Shown: positions 26,387 to 35,682 of the stretch, piece after piece | How positions within the stretch are numbered: position 1 is the first letter of the stretch | How the letters are laid out: each line of letters starts with the position of its first letter | Source of the DNA: Rhodovulum euryhalinum | GTDB lineage: Bacteria; Pseudomonadota; Alphaproteobacteria; Rhodobacterales; Rhodobacteraceae | NCBI RefSeq assembly: GCF_004342445.1 | Contig: NZ_SLWW01000005.1 | Coordinates: 124,001 to 188,000 of the forward strand | Reading direction: 5' to 3' | Length of the DNA stretch: 64,000 bases | Notes under the pieces: generated by a model | What the model was told of the DNA's origin: nothing | Seen by the model: only the letters and a program-made list of their open reading frames with translations | Database searches by the model: none | Position numbers and translations under genes: made by a program

Positions 26387-27375
26387 GCCAGCCCGGTTGC
26401 GCGATTCAGCGCGCCAATGTCCCGCTTGGTGATCAGGATATCGGCCACGCAGCCGCATGCGTCGCGGTCGCACAGCACCGGTGAAAGCGGCAGGTCGACC
26501 GGCCCGCCAAGCCTTCCCAGGGTGCCGCCGACGCCGCAGGTTGCGCGCAGGATCCGGCCGTCGGCGTGGACCCGCAGTGATTCGATGCCCGCCTCGCAGA
26601 GATAGCCGTGCCAGCGATTGCGGCCGGTCAGCAGGAAGGCGGCGGCCTTCTGCACGGCATGGCGCCCATCCTCGGCGATGGCGCACATCACGCCCCGGGG
26701 CGCGGTGGTGCCGCGCGGCCCCGCGCCCCTGCTTGCCGCCTGCATGCGGGCGCGCTGGTCGTCGGTATAGGCATAGGGATCGGTGCCAAAGCCGATCCGC
26801 AGGGGCTTGAGAGAGATCGAGGCCAGCGGCACCGTCTCCGAGATCTCCAGCGCGCGGGCGAGGATCGCATCGAACCGGTCGGGGTGGATGGTGATGTTGA
26901 TGTGCAGCGGCATCGCCTCGGCCAGCAGTACGGCGAGGTCGAGGAACCGGGCGTGGTCGGCGAACTCGTCGTGATAGGTCAGGATCATGCCATCCAGAAG
27001 CGGTGCGATCCTGTCCCAGAACCGCAGCGTCCGCCCGCCATTGCTGATCAGGCTGGACCGGAAGCCGCGGGCGCGCGCCTCGGCCAGGATCGTGTCGATC
27101 CGCGGATGCTGGCTGGGTTCGCCACCGGTGAATTGCAGCCAGACCTGACGGCCAAGCGTGCCGCAGTAATGCCGCCGCAGCACATCGAGAAAGCGCAGGA
27201 TGTCGGTCGCCGCCTGCCAGCGGATCGACCCGTCATGCAGCGCCGACGGGCAATAGCTGCAGGCATAGTTGCAGGAATTGCCCAGCATCCAGTCGACCAG
27301 CACGACGCCCGCATGCTCGGGCTCGGCATGGCGGACCGTCGCGGGTCGGTCGAGAGCGGACAGATCCTCGGGCAA
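26383..27375 (-). CDS. radical SAM enzyme
   Basis: Protein of about 330 residues. The SAM-binding [4Fe-4S] motif C35-x3-C39-x2-C42 is in NSCNYACSYCPSALHDG, followed by the GGE motif (LQFTGGEPSQHP) and the SxPLR-like ISLKPLRIGFG. The C-terminus has extra cysteines (LCEAGIES, ATCGVGG, LCDRDACGCVADI), resembling an auxiliary-cluster SPASM/twitch domain. Such enzymes modify peptides or small substrates by radical chemistry. The start is uncertain: a TTG at 27375 with GAGGTGAGG just upstream is preferred; longer versions run into the divergent caspase gene. First gene of the minus-strand arm of the accessory block. Confidence 0.82.
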   Translation of the reverse strand: MPEDLSALDRPATVRHAEPEHAGVVLVDWMLGNSCNYACSYCPSALHDGSIRWQAATDILRFLDVLRRHYCGTLGRQVWLQFTGGEPSQHPRIDTILAEARARGFRSSLISNGGRTLRFWDRIAPLLDGMILTYHDEFADHARFLDLAVLLAEAMPLHINITIHPDRFDAILARALEISETVPLASISLKPLRIGFGTDPYAYTDDQRARMQAASRGAGPRGTTAPRGVMCAIAEDGRHAVQKAAAFLLTGRNRWHGYLCEAGIESLRVHADGRILRATCGVGGTLGRLGGPVDLPLSPVLCDRDACGCVADILITKRDIGALNRATGLA

Positions 27376-27577
27376 AGCCTCACCTCGCGTTCCGGCCGGA
27401 CTGACACCATGGAAGCGCGTCCCGGGCCCCCAGGGCAATCCCCAATCGCACCGGGCCCCAATCGCACCGGGGCAGGATGCAGGTTTTGCCACGGCACCCC
27501 CGCTTGGCGTATACTTGGCGGTGCCGTGCCGCCGGAACGATCGGCCGCGCGACCGCATGACCGATGGGAAACCCGCC

Positions 27578-29683
27578 ATGTCCAGCGCCACGCCTCCGAC
27601 CACGCCCCGCCGCCCGCGCCGCATGGCGGGGCCGGTTCGACGCCTCCCGGCGCTTTGCCTCGGGATCTGGGCGGCATTGGCGGGGGCGGGGCTTGCGGAT
27701 GAACGTTGGGCGCTGGTGCTTGGGGTGTCGCGCTATGACGACCCGGCAATCCCGCACCTGCCGAACACGGTGAACGACGCGCGCACCATGGCGGGGGCGC
27801 TGAACCAGATGGGGTTCGAGGTCTATTACCTCGAGAACCCGGACCTTGCCGAGATCGAGGCGACACGGCGCCGGATCGCGGCCGAGCAGCGGGACAGCGA
27901 GCTAGGCCTTTTCTATTTCGCGGGGCACGGGGTGCAGCTAGGCGGGGTCAACTATGCGCTGCCCTCGAACCTCCGGACCGGCGACGCGGCGCATCTGGCG
28001 CGCAGCGCGGTATCGGTCAATGCGCTGATCGGCGAGATGCGGGGGATGGGCACCGAGACGCTGGTGGTAATCCTGGATTCCTGCCGCAACTCGCCCTTCC
28101 CGGGGCAGGCCGCGATCGGCACCGGCCTTGCGCTGGTCGATGCGCCGGACAACACGATCATCGCCTATTCCACAGCGCCGGGCGAGATCGCCCTGGATGG
28201 GTCTGGTGCCAACAGCCCCTATACGGCCGCACTGGCCTCGGCGCTCGACGGGCCGGAACAGGACATCCGCGACGTGCTGCGGCTGGTTCGGGCGCAGGTG
28301 CGGCTGGCCACGGGGGGCAACCAGACCCCCTGGTTCATCGACAATTCCGCCCGCCCGATCATGATCCAGCCCCGCCGGTCTGCTGGCGCCGCCGCCGCCC
28401 TGCCGGGTCTTGGCCATGGCCAGGTCTCGCTGGCCGCGACGGCCTGGTGGACCATCGTCAACAGTGCCGATCCCCGCGATTTCGAGACCTTCATCGACCT
28501 CTTTCCCGAAACCGAACAGGCCTCGGCCGCCCGGCGCCAGCTCGAGGATTTCGGTGCAGGCGGCGCGCCGGGATTTCCGCTGATGGACCTGGGGCTGCCC
28601 GAGGCCAATCCCGAGGTGCCCGGCGGGCTGCGCTCGATCATCACCGAATGTGACGTGCTGGCGACCGGGGTCGAGGGCGGGCTGAGCCTGGTCGAGCCGG
28701 TGCCGCACGACCTGGTGAACACGCGCGCCGCGCTGCGCGCCTGCATCGGGGCGGTGCGCAACGATCCCGAGAACCCGCGGCTGCTGGGCCTGCTTGCGCG
28801 AGTCCTGTTCCTGGAACACCGCTTTCCCGAGGCTCTGCATTTCTCCCACGAGGCGGCGCGGCGCGGCAGCGCCGCCGCCTATGGCGGCATCGCCGAGATT
28901 CACCGGCTGGGGCTGGATGTTCCGGTGGACCTGAAGGCAGCGGCTGATGCGGTGCGCCTGGGGGCGCTGGCGGGGTCCGAGCAGATGCGCGTGACGATGG
29001 GTATCTATTACCGCGAGGGCTGGGGCGTGCCGCAAAGCCATACCGAGGCACGGCGCTGGTTCGAACTGGCGGAAATGTCGGACAATGCCTCGGCGATGAG
29101 CGCGCTGGGGGACATGTATCGCCGCGGCCAGCTTGGCCCCGCCAACCCCGCCAGGGCGGTCGATTACTATCTCAAGGCGGCGACCCTGGGCCATACCGAC
29201 GCGATGTCCGCCGTGGGACTGGCCTACATGAAGGCCGACGGGGTCGAGCGCGATCTGGAACGCGGCCTGACCTGGCTCAGCCATGCCAGCGAGCAGGGCA
29301 ATCCCTATGCCGCCTTCCACCTTGGCCGGGCCTTCCTGACCGGCTGGGGCGTGGACCGGAACCCGGCCCAGGCGCTGGCCTATTTCCGCCTGTCCGCGCA
29401 GCGCAGCTTTCTGCAGGCCTACACCTATATCGGCGACATCCTGGCGGGGGTCGAGGGAATCGCGCCCGACCTGCCCGAGGCGCTGGCCAACTACATCATC
29501 GCGCGCGATGCCGGGCTGCTGAAGGACACCGCCAAGTCGCGCGAAGAGGCCGCCGACGCGCAGTCCAGGATGGACGCGCTGCTGCCGCGGATGACCGCCG
29601 AACAGCGGGCGGAGGGCGAACGGATCGCCGCCGACTGGATCGCTGAATTCGGACTTCTGGATTTCAACCTGGTGCATGAATGA
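27578..29683 (+). CDS. exported caspase-fold (C14) protease with Sel1 repeats
   Basis: Protein of about 701 residues. After an N-terminal export signal (RRLPALCLGIWAALAGAGLA) comes a peptidase C14 p20-like domain with the catalytic dyad H117 (FYFAGHGVQ) and C169 (VILDSCRN), and the substrate-pocket region SPYTAALASAL. Around residues 285-330 is a TPR-like half-repeat (AWWTIVNSADPRDFETFIDLFPE). From about 430 on are several Sel1-like repeats (GIYYREGWGVPQSHTEARRWFELAE; LGRAFLTGWGVDRNPAQALAYF). Bacterial caspase homologues cleave after Arg/Lys or Asp, and Sel1 repeats bind partner proteins. The start could also be an ATG 21 bp upstream. It is divergent from the radical SAM gene and overlaps the next gene by 4 bp. 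Confidence 0.85.
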   Translation: MSSATPPTTPRRPRRMAGPVRRLPALCLGIWAALAGAGLADERWALVLGVSRYDDPAIPHLPNTVNDARTMAGALNQMGFEVYYLENPDLAEIEATRRRIAAEQRDSELGLFYFAGHGVQLGGVNYALPSNLRTGDAAHLARSAVSVNALIGEMRGMGTETLVVILDSCRNSPFPGQAAIGTGLALVDAPDNTIIAYSTAPGEIALDGSGANSPYTAALASALDGPEQDIRDVLRLVRAQVRLATGGNQTPWFIDNSARPIMIQPRRSAGAAAALPGLGHGQVSLAATAWWTIVNSADPRDFETFIDLFPETEQASAARRQLEDFGAGGAPGFPLMDLGLPEANPEVPGGLRSIITECDVLATGVEGGLSLVEPVPHDLVNTRAALRACIGAVRNDPENPRLLGLLARVLFLEHRFPEALHFSHEAARRGSAAAYGGIAEIHRLGLDVPVDLKAAADAVRLGALAGSEQMRVTMGIYYREGWGVPQSHTEARRWFELAEMSDNASAMSALGDMYRRGQLGPANPARAVDYYLKAATLGHTDAMSAVGLAYMKADGVERDLERGLTWLSHASEQGNPYAAFHLGRAFLTGWGVDRNPAQALAYFRLSAQRSFLQAYTYIGDILAGVEGIAPDLPEALANYIIARDAGLLKDTAKSREEAADAQSRMDALLPRMTAEQRAEGERIAADWIAEFGLLDFNLVHE

Positions 29684-31014
29684 CCGGACCGGCGCCGGGG
29701 CGGGGCGGGCTGCGGCTGGCCGATGTGCCGGTGGTCCTGATGTCCTACGACGAGCCCTGGGCCGACGAGACATGGGCGGCGCTACGGGCGCTGCGCCCGG
29801 ATGCCTTGCGGGTTCACGGTGTGAAGGGGTTGAACGCCTGCCATGTCGCCGCAGCCGAGGCCGCTGGCACCGACTGGTTCCTGACCGTCGATGCCGACAG
29901 TGTGGTCGCGCCCGGCTTTTTCGATCTGTCGGTGCCCGGGCTTTACCTGAATCCCGCCTTCCGCATCGACTGGCTTGGGCGGAATGCGGTCAACGGGCTG
30001 GTCTCGGGCAATGGCTGCGTCAAGCTCTGGCCGCGCGACCTGGTTCTGGCGATGCGCTCGCACGAGGCCGCACCGCGGGGGCGGGTCTCGCTGGACGCCG
30101 ATATCGGGCGCATCCGGGCGGGGGTCACGCGCAACATCCCGATGCCGGGCTGCCATGTCGAGACCGACCCGGCGCGCACGCCCTTCCACGCCTTTCGCGC
30201 CGGGTTCCGCGAGGCGGCGTTCCTTGCCCATCTGCGCGCCGAGGAGAGCGCGCGACCGGCCCCCGCCGTCCGGCCCTTCGACGATGCGCTGGGCCGGACC
30301 CTGTGTGTCTGGGGCTCGGTCGGTGCCCATGCAAGGCACGGGGCCTGGGTGATCTACGGGGCACGGCTTGCGCTATGGATGCGGCTTGCATGGTGGTGCT
30401 GGGACGTGACCGAGATCAACGATCACGACCGGATGCGGCGGTTCTGGCAGGGACAGGTGCTGGCGCGGATCGGGCCGGGCGGCAGCCGCTGCCCCCTGAC
30501 CGGCGTGACCTGGGACGCGGCGCGGCTGGCGGCCGAGACGGAGGCGCTGGGCGAGGCGATCGAGGGGATCGACGATCGGCTGGCGCTGGCGACGCTTGGG
30601 CCTGCGGAAAGCGCGGTGGTGGCCAGCGCTGGCCTGTTTCCCGCCGCACGCTCGGTTGCGGCCATCGACGGGCTGGGGCGCGCCTTCCAGAAGGGCCGGG
30701 GCGTGCCCGCCGATATCGGCGCGGCGCGCGCGTGTTTCGAGATCGCCGCGGTCCTGGGCCATCCGTCCGGCTTTGCCAATCTCGGGCGATTGCACGAACT
30801 GGGCCTTGGCGGCGCGCCCGATCCGGCCGAGGCCGAGCGCCATTACCTTGCGGCCACCGCGCTTGGCAGCCGCCATGCACCCTATCACCTGGCGCAGATG
30901 CTGAAGGCCCGGGGGCCGGGCGATGCGGCGGCCGCGGCGCGGATCGAGGCGCTGCTCGATCTGGCGGCGGAACGGGGCTATGCCGGGCCGGACGTGGCGG
31001 GAAGCGCGGCATGA
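29680..31014 (+). CDS. GT-A-like glycosyltransferase fused to Sel1 repeats
   Basis: Protein of 444 residues. Residues 1-270 look like a GT-A enzyme: VVLMSYDEPWADETW, a DxD in WFLTVDADSVVAPGFFD near residue 67, and SGNGCVKLWPRDLV. Residues 320-430 hold about three Sel1-type repeats (GLGRAFQKGRGVPADIGAARACFEIA; LGRLHELGLGGAPDPAEAERHY). The combination of a transferase with Sel1 repeats, directly coupled by ATGA to a Sel1-containing protease, suggests the two proteins share a scaffold or partner; that is inference. No signal peptide, so probably cytoplasmic. Confidence 0.65.
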   Translation: MTGPAPGRGGLRLADVPVVLMSYDEPWADETWAALRALRPDALRVHGVKGLNACHVAAAEAAGTDWFLTVDADSVVAPGFFDLSVPGLYLNPAFRIDWLGRNAVNGLVSGNGCVKLWPRDLVLAMRSHEAAPRGRVSLDADIGRIRAGVTRNIPMPGCHVETDPARTPFHAFRAGFREAAFLAHLRAEESARPAPAVRPFDDALGRTLCVWGSVGAHARHGAWVIYGARLALWMRLAWWCWDVTEINDHDRMRRFWQGQVLARIGPGGSRCPLTGVTWDAARLAAETEALGEAIEGIDDRLALATLGPAESAVVASAGLFPAARSVAAIDGLGRAFQKGRGVPADIGAARACFEIAAVLGHPSGFANLGRLHELGLGGAPDPAEAERHYLAATALGSRHAPYHLAQMLKARGPGDAAAAARIEALLDLAAERGYAGPDVAGSAA

Positions 31015-31868
31015 TCCTGCTGGGCGACGTGCCCGCGCTGCGGATCGCGGCGCCGGGGCAGATGGCCCCGCTGCCCCGGGCCCAGGGCTTTGCCGATGCG
31101 CCCGTCGTGTCGGCCGAAGACATCGCCGAGGCCGCGCGTGCGGCAAGTGCGGCGGCGGGGTCGGACCTCGTGGCGGTGATCGACGCCGATGTGCTGCCCG
31201 CGCCCGCGGCCGAGGCGGTGATGCCCGAGCGCGCGTTTGTCGAGGCGCGGCTCTGCCTTGCCTATCCAAGCCGCGGCGTCATCACCGGGCTGATGGTGCC
31301 GCGCGGGCTGCGGCTGATCCCGGTCGAACGGTTGCGGGATGGCGCGCCGCTGCCCGAACCGGGGTTGCTGGTGCCGCAGGGGGTGGGCGATTTCACCGCC
31401 AACGATGCGCCCCAGCGGGCCTTTCAAGCGGGATTTGGCCTGACAGCCGGGCAGCCGCTGCCGCCGCCGGGGGCCACGGCCGCCCGGGCCCGCGCGGCGC
31501 TGGGCGCCTCGCTGGGGGCGGATGCGCTGAACGGGGTGTGGTGGGTGCTGGGAGCGTTGCACGCGCTTTTGGGACGCGGCAGCGTGCAGGCATGCTGGGC
31601 CGAGGCCGCGCCGCTGATGTCCGACCAGGCCGCGCCGGCCCGCCGCATCCGCGAACTGGCGCGCCTTGTCCGGGCCGAAACCGGGCTGCCGGTTCAGGCC
31701 CTGGACCGGCGGCAAAGCCGGGCGATCAAGGCGATGCTGTCGCCCTGGGCGCCACCCGGGATGTGGCAGGATTTCATCCGGGATGCCGGTGATCTGGGGG
31801 CGCAGGGCGCTGCTGTTTCCGATCGCTACAGCCGTGCGGCCGCAATGATCTGGCCTTCAGACTCCTGA
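31011..31868 (+). CDS. glycosyltransferase-like protein of unknown function
   Basis: Protein of 285 residues. Only weak hints: VAVIDADVLPAPAAEAV near residues 55-70 resembles a GT-A DxD strand, and the spacing of the N-terminal strands fits a nucleotide-sugar fold. The C-terminal 120 residues are helical (RARAALGASLGADALNGVWWVLGALHALLGRG). The ATG overlaps the upstream stop (ATGA), making a three-gene unit with the caspase and GT-Sel1 genes. Family not recognised. Confidence 0.6.
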   Translation: MILLGDVPALRIAAPGQMAPLPRAQGFADAPVVSAEDIAEAARAASAAAGSDLVAVIDADVLPAPAAEAVMPERAFVEARLCLAYPSRGVITGLMVPRGLRLIPVERLRDGAPLPEPGLLVPQGVGDFTANDAPQRAFQAGFGLTAGQPLPPPGATAARARAALGASLGADALNGVWWVLGALHALLGRGSVQACWAEAAPLMSDQAAPARRIRELARLVRAETGLPVQALDRRQSRAIKAMLSPWAPPGMWQDFIRDAGDLGAQGAAVSDRYSRAAAMIWPSDS

Positions 31869-31874
31869 ACGCGT

Positions 31875-32489
31875 TCAGCGCAACAGCGCGGCGACCCGGC
31901 CCGAGGACAGGCATGTGGTTCCGTCCGAGAACCGCACCGGCCCGGACTCTGTGAAGTCGCGGGTTTCCGACCACAGCACCCGCCCGCCGTCGGCGGAAAG
32001 CTGGCGCAGGGTGACGCGGTGCCGCTCGGCGATCCGCACGGAACCGTCGCCGGTCGAAAGGTGGACCCGGCTTGCCACGCGGGCCTCGCGGCGGACCATG
32101 CCGCCGGGCTGGTCGTCGGCAAACACCACGGCCAGCGGCGCAGTCGCCGCAAAGCGCGAGGTGTTGCCGTAAGCCCGTTGCAGGAAGCTGCCGCAATCGA
32201 CGAGGCTGGCATCGCTCGCCCGCGCAGCGACCCGGCCGCTGGCGGGACGGACCGAGGTGACGGTCAGCCCGCCCGCGCGCAGCCGCTCGGCGACAAGGCG
32301 CGCGGCCTCCGCGGGGGACTGTGCCTCGATCCCCACGCCAGATGTATCGGATGCCCTGGGTGCAACATAGCCGAGCCGGCCATCCCCGGGCCCCATTGCG
32401 CAGGCCGAAAGGCCGAACGCCAGAACCAGCGCCACGGCCGCCGTTGCAGGGCGGGGGGTGTTGCGGAAGGGGGAACCGGCGCTGCGCAT
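31875..32489 (-). CDS. putative lipoprotein
   Basis: Protein of 204 residues. The N-terminus (PRPATAAVALVLAFGLSACAMG) is a lipoprotein signal with lipobox LSAC, so it should be anchored in the inner or outer membrane. The rest (residues 35-204) is a soluble beta-rich domain with two Cys (VDCGSFLQRAYG and TTCLSSGRV) that could form a disulfide. No family recognised. It overlaps the stop of the short upstream gene (TGATG), and the two are convergent with the caspase unit. Confidence 0.7.
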   Translation of the reverse strand: MRSAGSPFRNTPRPATAAVALVLAFGLSACAMGPGDGRLGYVAPRASDTSGVGIEAQSPAEAARLVAERLRAGGLTVTSVRPASGRVAARASDASLVDCGSFLQRAYGNTSRFAATAPLAVVFADDQPGGMVRREARVASRVHLSTGDGSVRIAERHRVTLRQLSADGGRVLWSETRDFTESGPVRFSDGTTCLSSGRVAALLR

Positions 32490-32797
32490 CAATAGACACT
32501 CCGCGGCGAATCGGCTTCCCGGACGCCCTGCCTGTCCTGTGCGGGCATTTGCCGGGTGGCGGGTGGCGTGCGCAGCGCGCCCATCCGCTCCAGCGAGTCG
32601 ATCGCCTCCTGAACGTAGCTGCCGGCGGGGTACCTGCTGAGATATTCGTAATAGGCCTGCGCGGTATTCTGGCTCTGCGCCTGCCGCCATGCCTGGTCCT
32701 CGCCGGGCGAGGCACCGCCGGCGCGGCTTGGCTGGACCGCGATGAAGGCCATCAGGAACGCCCTCATGAAGATCGCCCAACGGCTGAGTCTGGCCAT
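32489..32797 (-). CDS. small exported protein with TPR-like half-repeat
   Basis: Protein of 102 residues. The N-terminus FMRAFLMAFIAVQPSRAGG looks like a signal peptide. The mature part (QAWRQAQSQNTAQAYYEYLSRYP then GSYVQEAIDSLERM) is the same kind of helical half-repeat seen in the caspase protein (AWWTIVNSADPRDFETFIDLFP). That shared module suggests a periplasmic partner of the protease. ATG at 32797 has a GGGGGG purine run five bases upstream. Coupled to the lipoprotein gene by TGATG. Confidence 0.68.
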   Translation of the reverse strand: MARLSRWAIFMRAFLMAFIAVQPSRAGGASPGEDQAWRQAQSQNTAQAYYEYLSRYPAGSYVQEAIDSLERMGALRTPPATRQMPAQDRQGVREADSPRSVY

Positions 32798-32874
32798 GCT
32801 GTCCCCCCTTGCGTCTCGAATCGCCGACATGCGGGGCCGTCGCATTACAGGATCGCAGATACTCTGCAATTTTC

Positions 32875-33360
32875 CTAATGGTTAACGGCGGTTCCCCCAC
32901 TCCGGCCGCCAGGGGCGGGAAGAAAGCGGATTGGCCGCAACCTCGGGTCGCGCTCCGGCGACCAGGCTGCGACCAGGTCGGCCGCGCTGTCGCCGGCCCA
33001 GCGACACTCCTGTACGCCCCATTTGTCCAGGATCAGCCGAAGCCGGTTCTGCCGGTAAAGCGCGATCGCCCCGGGGCCGTCGCCGGTGGTTCGCGCCAGA
33101 TCCTCGGGCAGCGGCAGGAATTCGCAGAGCAGGCCCGCGCCGGCGAAGTCCCGGGCCGAGTGCGGGCTGAGCACGAACAGCGCGCGGGCACCGATTGCGC
33201 GCGCCGCGGCAAGGTGGCGGTCGCGCATCCCCTCGACCCAGCGGCCGGTCTCGTCCAGCGCAAGCAATGCCAGCACCGGCTGCGGTGCGGGGTCAGAGGG
33301 CCCGGTCTCGGCGACAGCGCGCCGTCCGGCCGCGAGGGCCTGCCTGAACCGTCCGATCAT
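32875..33360 (-). CDS. hypothetical protein of the glycosyltransferase block
   Basis: Protein of 161 residues read from the ATG at 33360. It has coherent hydrophobic strands (VLALLALDETGRWVEGM; GARALFVLSPHSARDF) and a C-terminal RLRLILDKWGVQECRWAGDSAADLVAAW, looking like a real soluble alpha/beta protein rather than a shadow frame. The frame remains open much further upstream, antisense to glycosyltransferase genes, but that extension has no protein-like character. The ribosome site is weak. No family recognised; no signal peptide. Confidence 0.5.
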   Translation of the reverse strand: MIGRFRQALAAGRRAVAETGPSDPAPQPVLALLALDETGRWVEGMRDRHLAAARAIGARALFVLSPHSARDFAGAGLLCEFLPLPEDLARTTGDGPGAIALYRQNRLRLILDKWGVQECRWAGDSAADLVAAWSPERDPRLRPIRFLPAPGGRSGGTAVNH

Positions 33361-33462
33361 GCCTGCACAGTGGCCCCCGTGGGTCTGGGTTGCGAAACGA
33401 TTGGACTCGATTGCCCGGATATTCCAAGATTCCCCGAGGCTTTGCCAGAGGGGAGGCGCAAG

Positions 33463-35679
33463 GTGGCGATCGTCGAGACGGACGTCCTGGTCGTCGGCGA
33501 TTTCCGTTTCCCCGGCGGCACCTCGACCAGCACCGCGGCCGAGATCGCGGCGCTGGCCGAAGCGGGCTACAGCGTGCTGCTCTTGCCCGTCGAGGCGCCG
33601 TTCCTCGCACGGCACCGCGCCTTCCACCCCGAGATCGCCGGACTGATCGAGGCCGGCCAGGTGGCGCTGGTCCCTCCCGAAGAACGGATCCGGGCGCGCC
33701 TTGCCTGCCTGCACCATCCGGCCTGTTTCGCGCGCCATCCCTCGCAGCCCCTGCATGTCGAGGCGGGCGCGGCGGTCCTCGTCGTCCATCATCCGCCGGT
33801 CGACGCCCAGGGCGTGCCGCAATACGACATCGCTGCGGTCCGTGCGGTCACGGGGGCATTGCTCGGCACAGAGCCCGACTGGGCACCGGTCGGCCCCAAG
33901 GTGCGGGCGGCCTTCGCCGGGCTGGACGCGGCGCCGCCCCTCGCCGCCGAGGACTGGGTCGGGGTGCTGGCGCCGGGCCGTATCGGGCGGCCACGCCCCG
34001 GCCCGCTGGGCGGGCGCCCCGTTCTGGGCCGCCACAGCCGCCCCGACCCGGTGAAATGGCCCGGGAGCCGCGCCGATTTCCTGTCTGCCTACCCGGACGC
34101 CCCGGATATCGAGGTGCGCCTGCTTGGCTTTGGCCCCGCGCTGGCACAGGTCGTGGGGCCCTTGCCGCGGAACTGGCAGGTACTGCCCTTTGGTGCGGTT
34201 CCGGTCGGGCGGTTCCTCGCCGGTATCGACTATTTCGGCTATTTCCATGGCAGCGCATGGATCGAGGCGTTCGGCCGGTCGATCCTCGAGGCGATGGGGG
34301 CGGGTCTCGTCTGCCTTCTGCCGCCGGACTTCGAACCGCTTTTCGCCGAGGGCGCGATCTATTGTGCGCCCGGAGACGTGGCCGCGCGCGTCCGGGCGCT
34401 GCACGCAAACCCCGCTGACTATGCCCGGCAGTCCGAGCAGGCCATCGCCGTCCTGCGCGAACGTTTTGCGCCCGAGGTCGCGGTGGCGCGTGTCGCGGCC
34501 CGGATCGGCCCACCCACAGCCAGCCCGCCCACAGCCAGCCTGCCCGCGCCCGCCACAGGCCGCGGGCACCGGCTGCCGCGGATCCTGCATGTCACCTCGA
34601 ACGGAATCGGCATGGGCCACCTGACCCGGGCGCTGGCGCTGGCGCGGCGTCACCGCGACCGTGCCGAGCCGGTGATCGCCACCATGTCGCGCGCCTTTTC
34701 CGTCGTGCGGGACGAAGGGATCATGGCCGAATACGTCCCCTTCTTTCGCGGCACCGGCATGGCGCAGGAGGTGTGGCATCCCAACCTGCGTGCAGAACTG
34801 ACCGAGATGATCCGCTTTTACCGCCCCCGCGTTGTCGTGCTGGACGCCAACGTCCCCTACGAGGGCGTGACCGGCGCAGTCGAGCAGTTCCCCGGGCTCT
34901 GGTCGGTCTGGCTTCGCCGGGCGATGTGGCCGCCGGGCGCGGGGCAGGGTTTCGTCGCGCGGCAGGACAGGTTCGACGCGGTCCTGGAGCCGGGCGAGAT
35001 CGCCGCGCCGTTCGATCGGGGCCCGACCCGGGGCAGCGGGGGCCATGTGCTGCAGGTGGCACCGGTGCGCTACCTGCGCGAGGACGAGGCGTTGGCGCGG
35101 CAGGCCGCGCGGGTGGTGCTGGGGCTCGATCCCGACCGGCCGGCGGTGTTCCTGCAGCTTGGCGCCGGCAACAACATCCGCACCGACGGGCTGCGCGCGC
35201 TGATCGCCGGGACATTGGCGGAAACCGGGCCGCCGCCGCAGATCGTGCTGGGCCAGTGGCAGATCGGCCGCGATGAGGGCGACGCGCCCGAGGGCATGAT
35301 CGGGCTGCGCAGCTTTCCCTTTGCGCGATTCCTCAACGCCTTCGACTTTGCGGTGGCGATGGCGGGCTACAACACCTTCCACGAGAACCTGGCCGCCTGC
35401 CTGCCCACGCTTTTCCTGTCGAACGAGCATCACGAGCAGGACGAGCAATGGCTGAGGGCGGATTACGCGCGGATATGCGGGCTTGCGCTGGCGGCAAGGA
35501 CGGCGAATTCCTGTGACATCGTTCGCGGGCTGGAAGAAATCGCCCGCCCAGACCGGCAGGCGGCCCTGCGCCGGGCCTGCGCACGGTTGCCCCGCACGAA
35601 CGGCGCCGATGAGGCCGCGCGCTACCTTGCCGACCTCGCCCATATCCGGCGGCCCCATCCCGCCGATTGCGGCGGCTAG
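33463..35679 (+). CDS. double glycosyltransferase: GT4-like N-terminal half fused to GT28/MurG-like half
   Basis: Protein of 738 residues from a GTG with GAGGGGAGG upstream. Residues 1-350 resemble a GT4 GT-B enzyme: FPGGTSTSTAAEIAALAEAGY at the N-terminus and the EX7E motif in EAFGRSILEAMGAG. A Pro/Thr/Ala linker (PPTASPPTASLPAPA) follows. Residues 370-738 resemble MurG/GT28-type enzymes: ITSNGIGMGHLTRALALA-like GxGH loop, VFLQLGAGNN, and the donor-site AGYNTFHENLAACLPTLFL. Two GT-B enzymes in one chain suggest two consecutive sugar transfers. The next gene begins 3 bp after the stop. Confidence 0.75.
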   Translation: MAIVETDVLVVGDFRFPGGTSTSTAAEIAALAEAGYSVLLLPVEAPFLARHRAFHPEIAGLIEAGQVALVPPEERIRARLACLHHPACFARHPSQPLHVEAGAAVLVVHHPPVDAQGVPQYDIAAVRAVTGALLGTEPDWAPVGPKVRAAFAGLDAAPPLAAEDWVGVLAPGRIGRPRPGPLGGRPVLGRHSRPDPVKWPGSRADFLSAYPDAPDIEVRLLGFGPALAQVVGPLPRNWQVLPFGAVPVGRFLAGIDYFGYFHGSAWIEAFGRSILEAMGAGLVCLLPPDFEPLFAEGAIYCAPGDVAARVRALHANPADYARQSEQAIAVLRERFAPEVAVARVAARIGPPTASPPTASLPAPATGRGHRLPRILHVTSNGIGMGHLTRALALARRHRDRAEPVIATMSRAFSVVRDEGIMAEYVPFFRGTGMAQEVWHPNLRAELTEMIRFYRPRVVVLDANVPYEGVTGAVEQFPGLWSVWLRRAMWPPGAGQGFVARQDRFDAVLEPGEIAAPFDRGPTRGSGGHVLQVAPVRYLREDEALARQAARVVLGLDPDRPAVFLQLGAGNNIRTDGLRALIAGTLAETGPPPQIVLGQWQIGRDEGDAPEGMIGLRSFPFARFLNAFDFAVAMAGYNTFHENLAACLPTLFLSNEHHEQDEQWLRADYARICGLALAARTANSCDIVRGLEEIARPDRQAALRRACARLPRTNGADEAARYLADLAHIRRPHPADCGG

Positions 35680-35682
35680 GCC

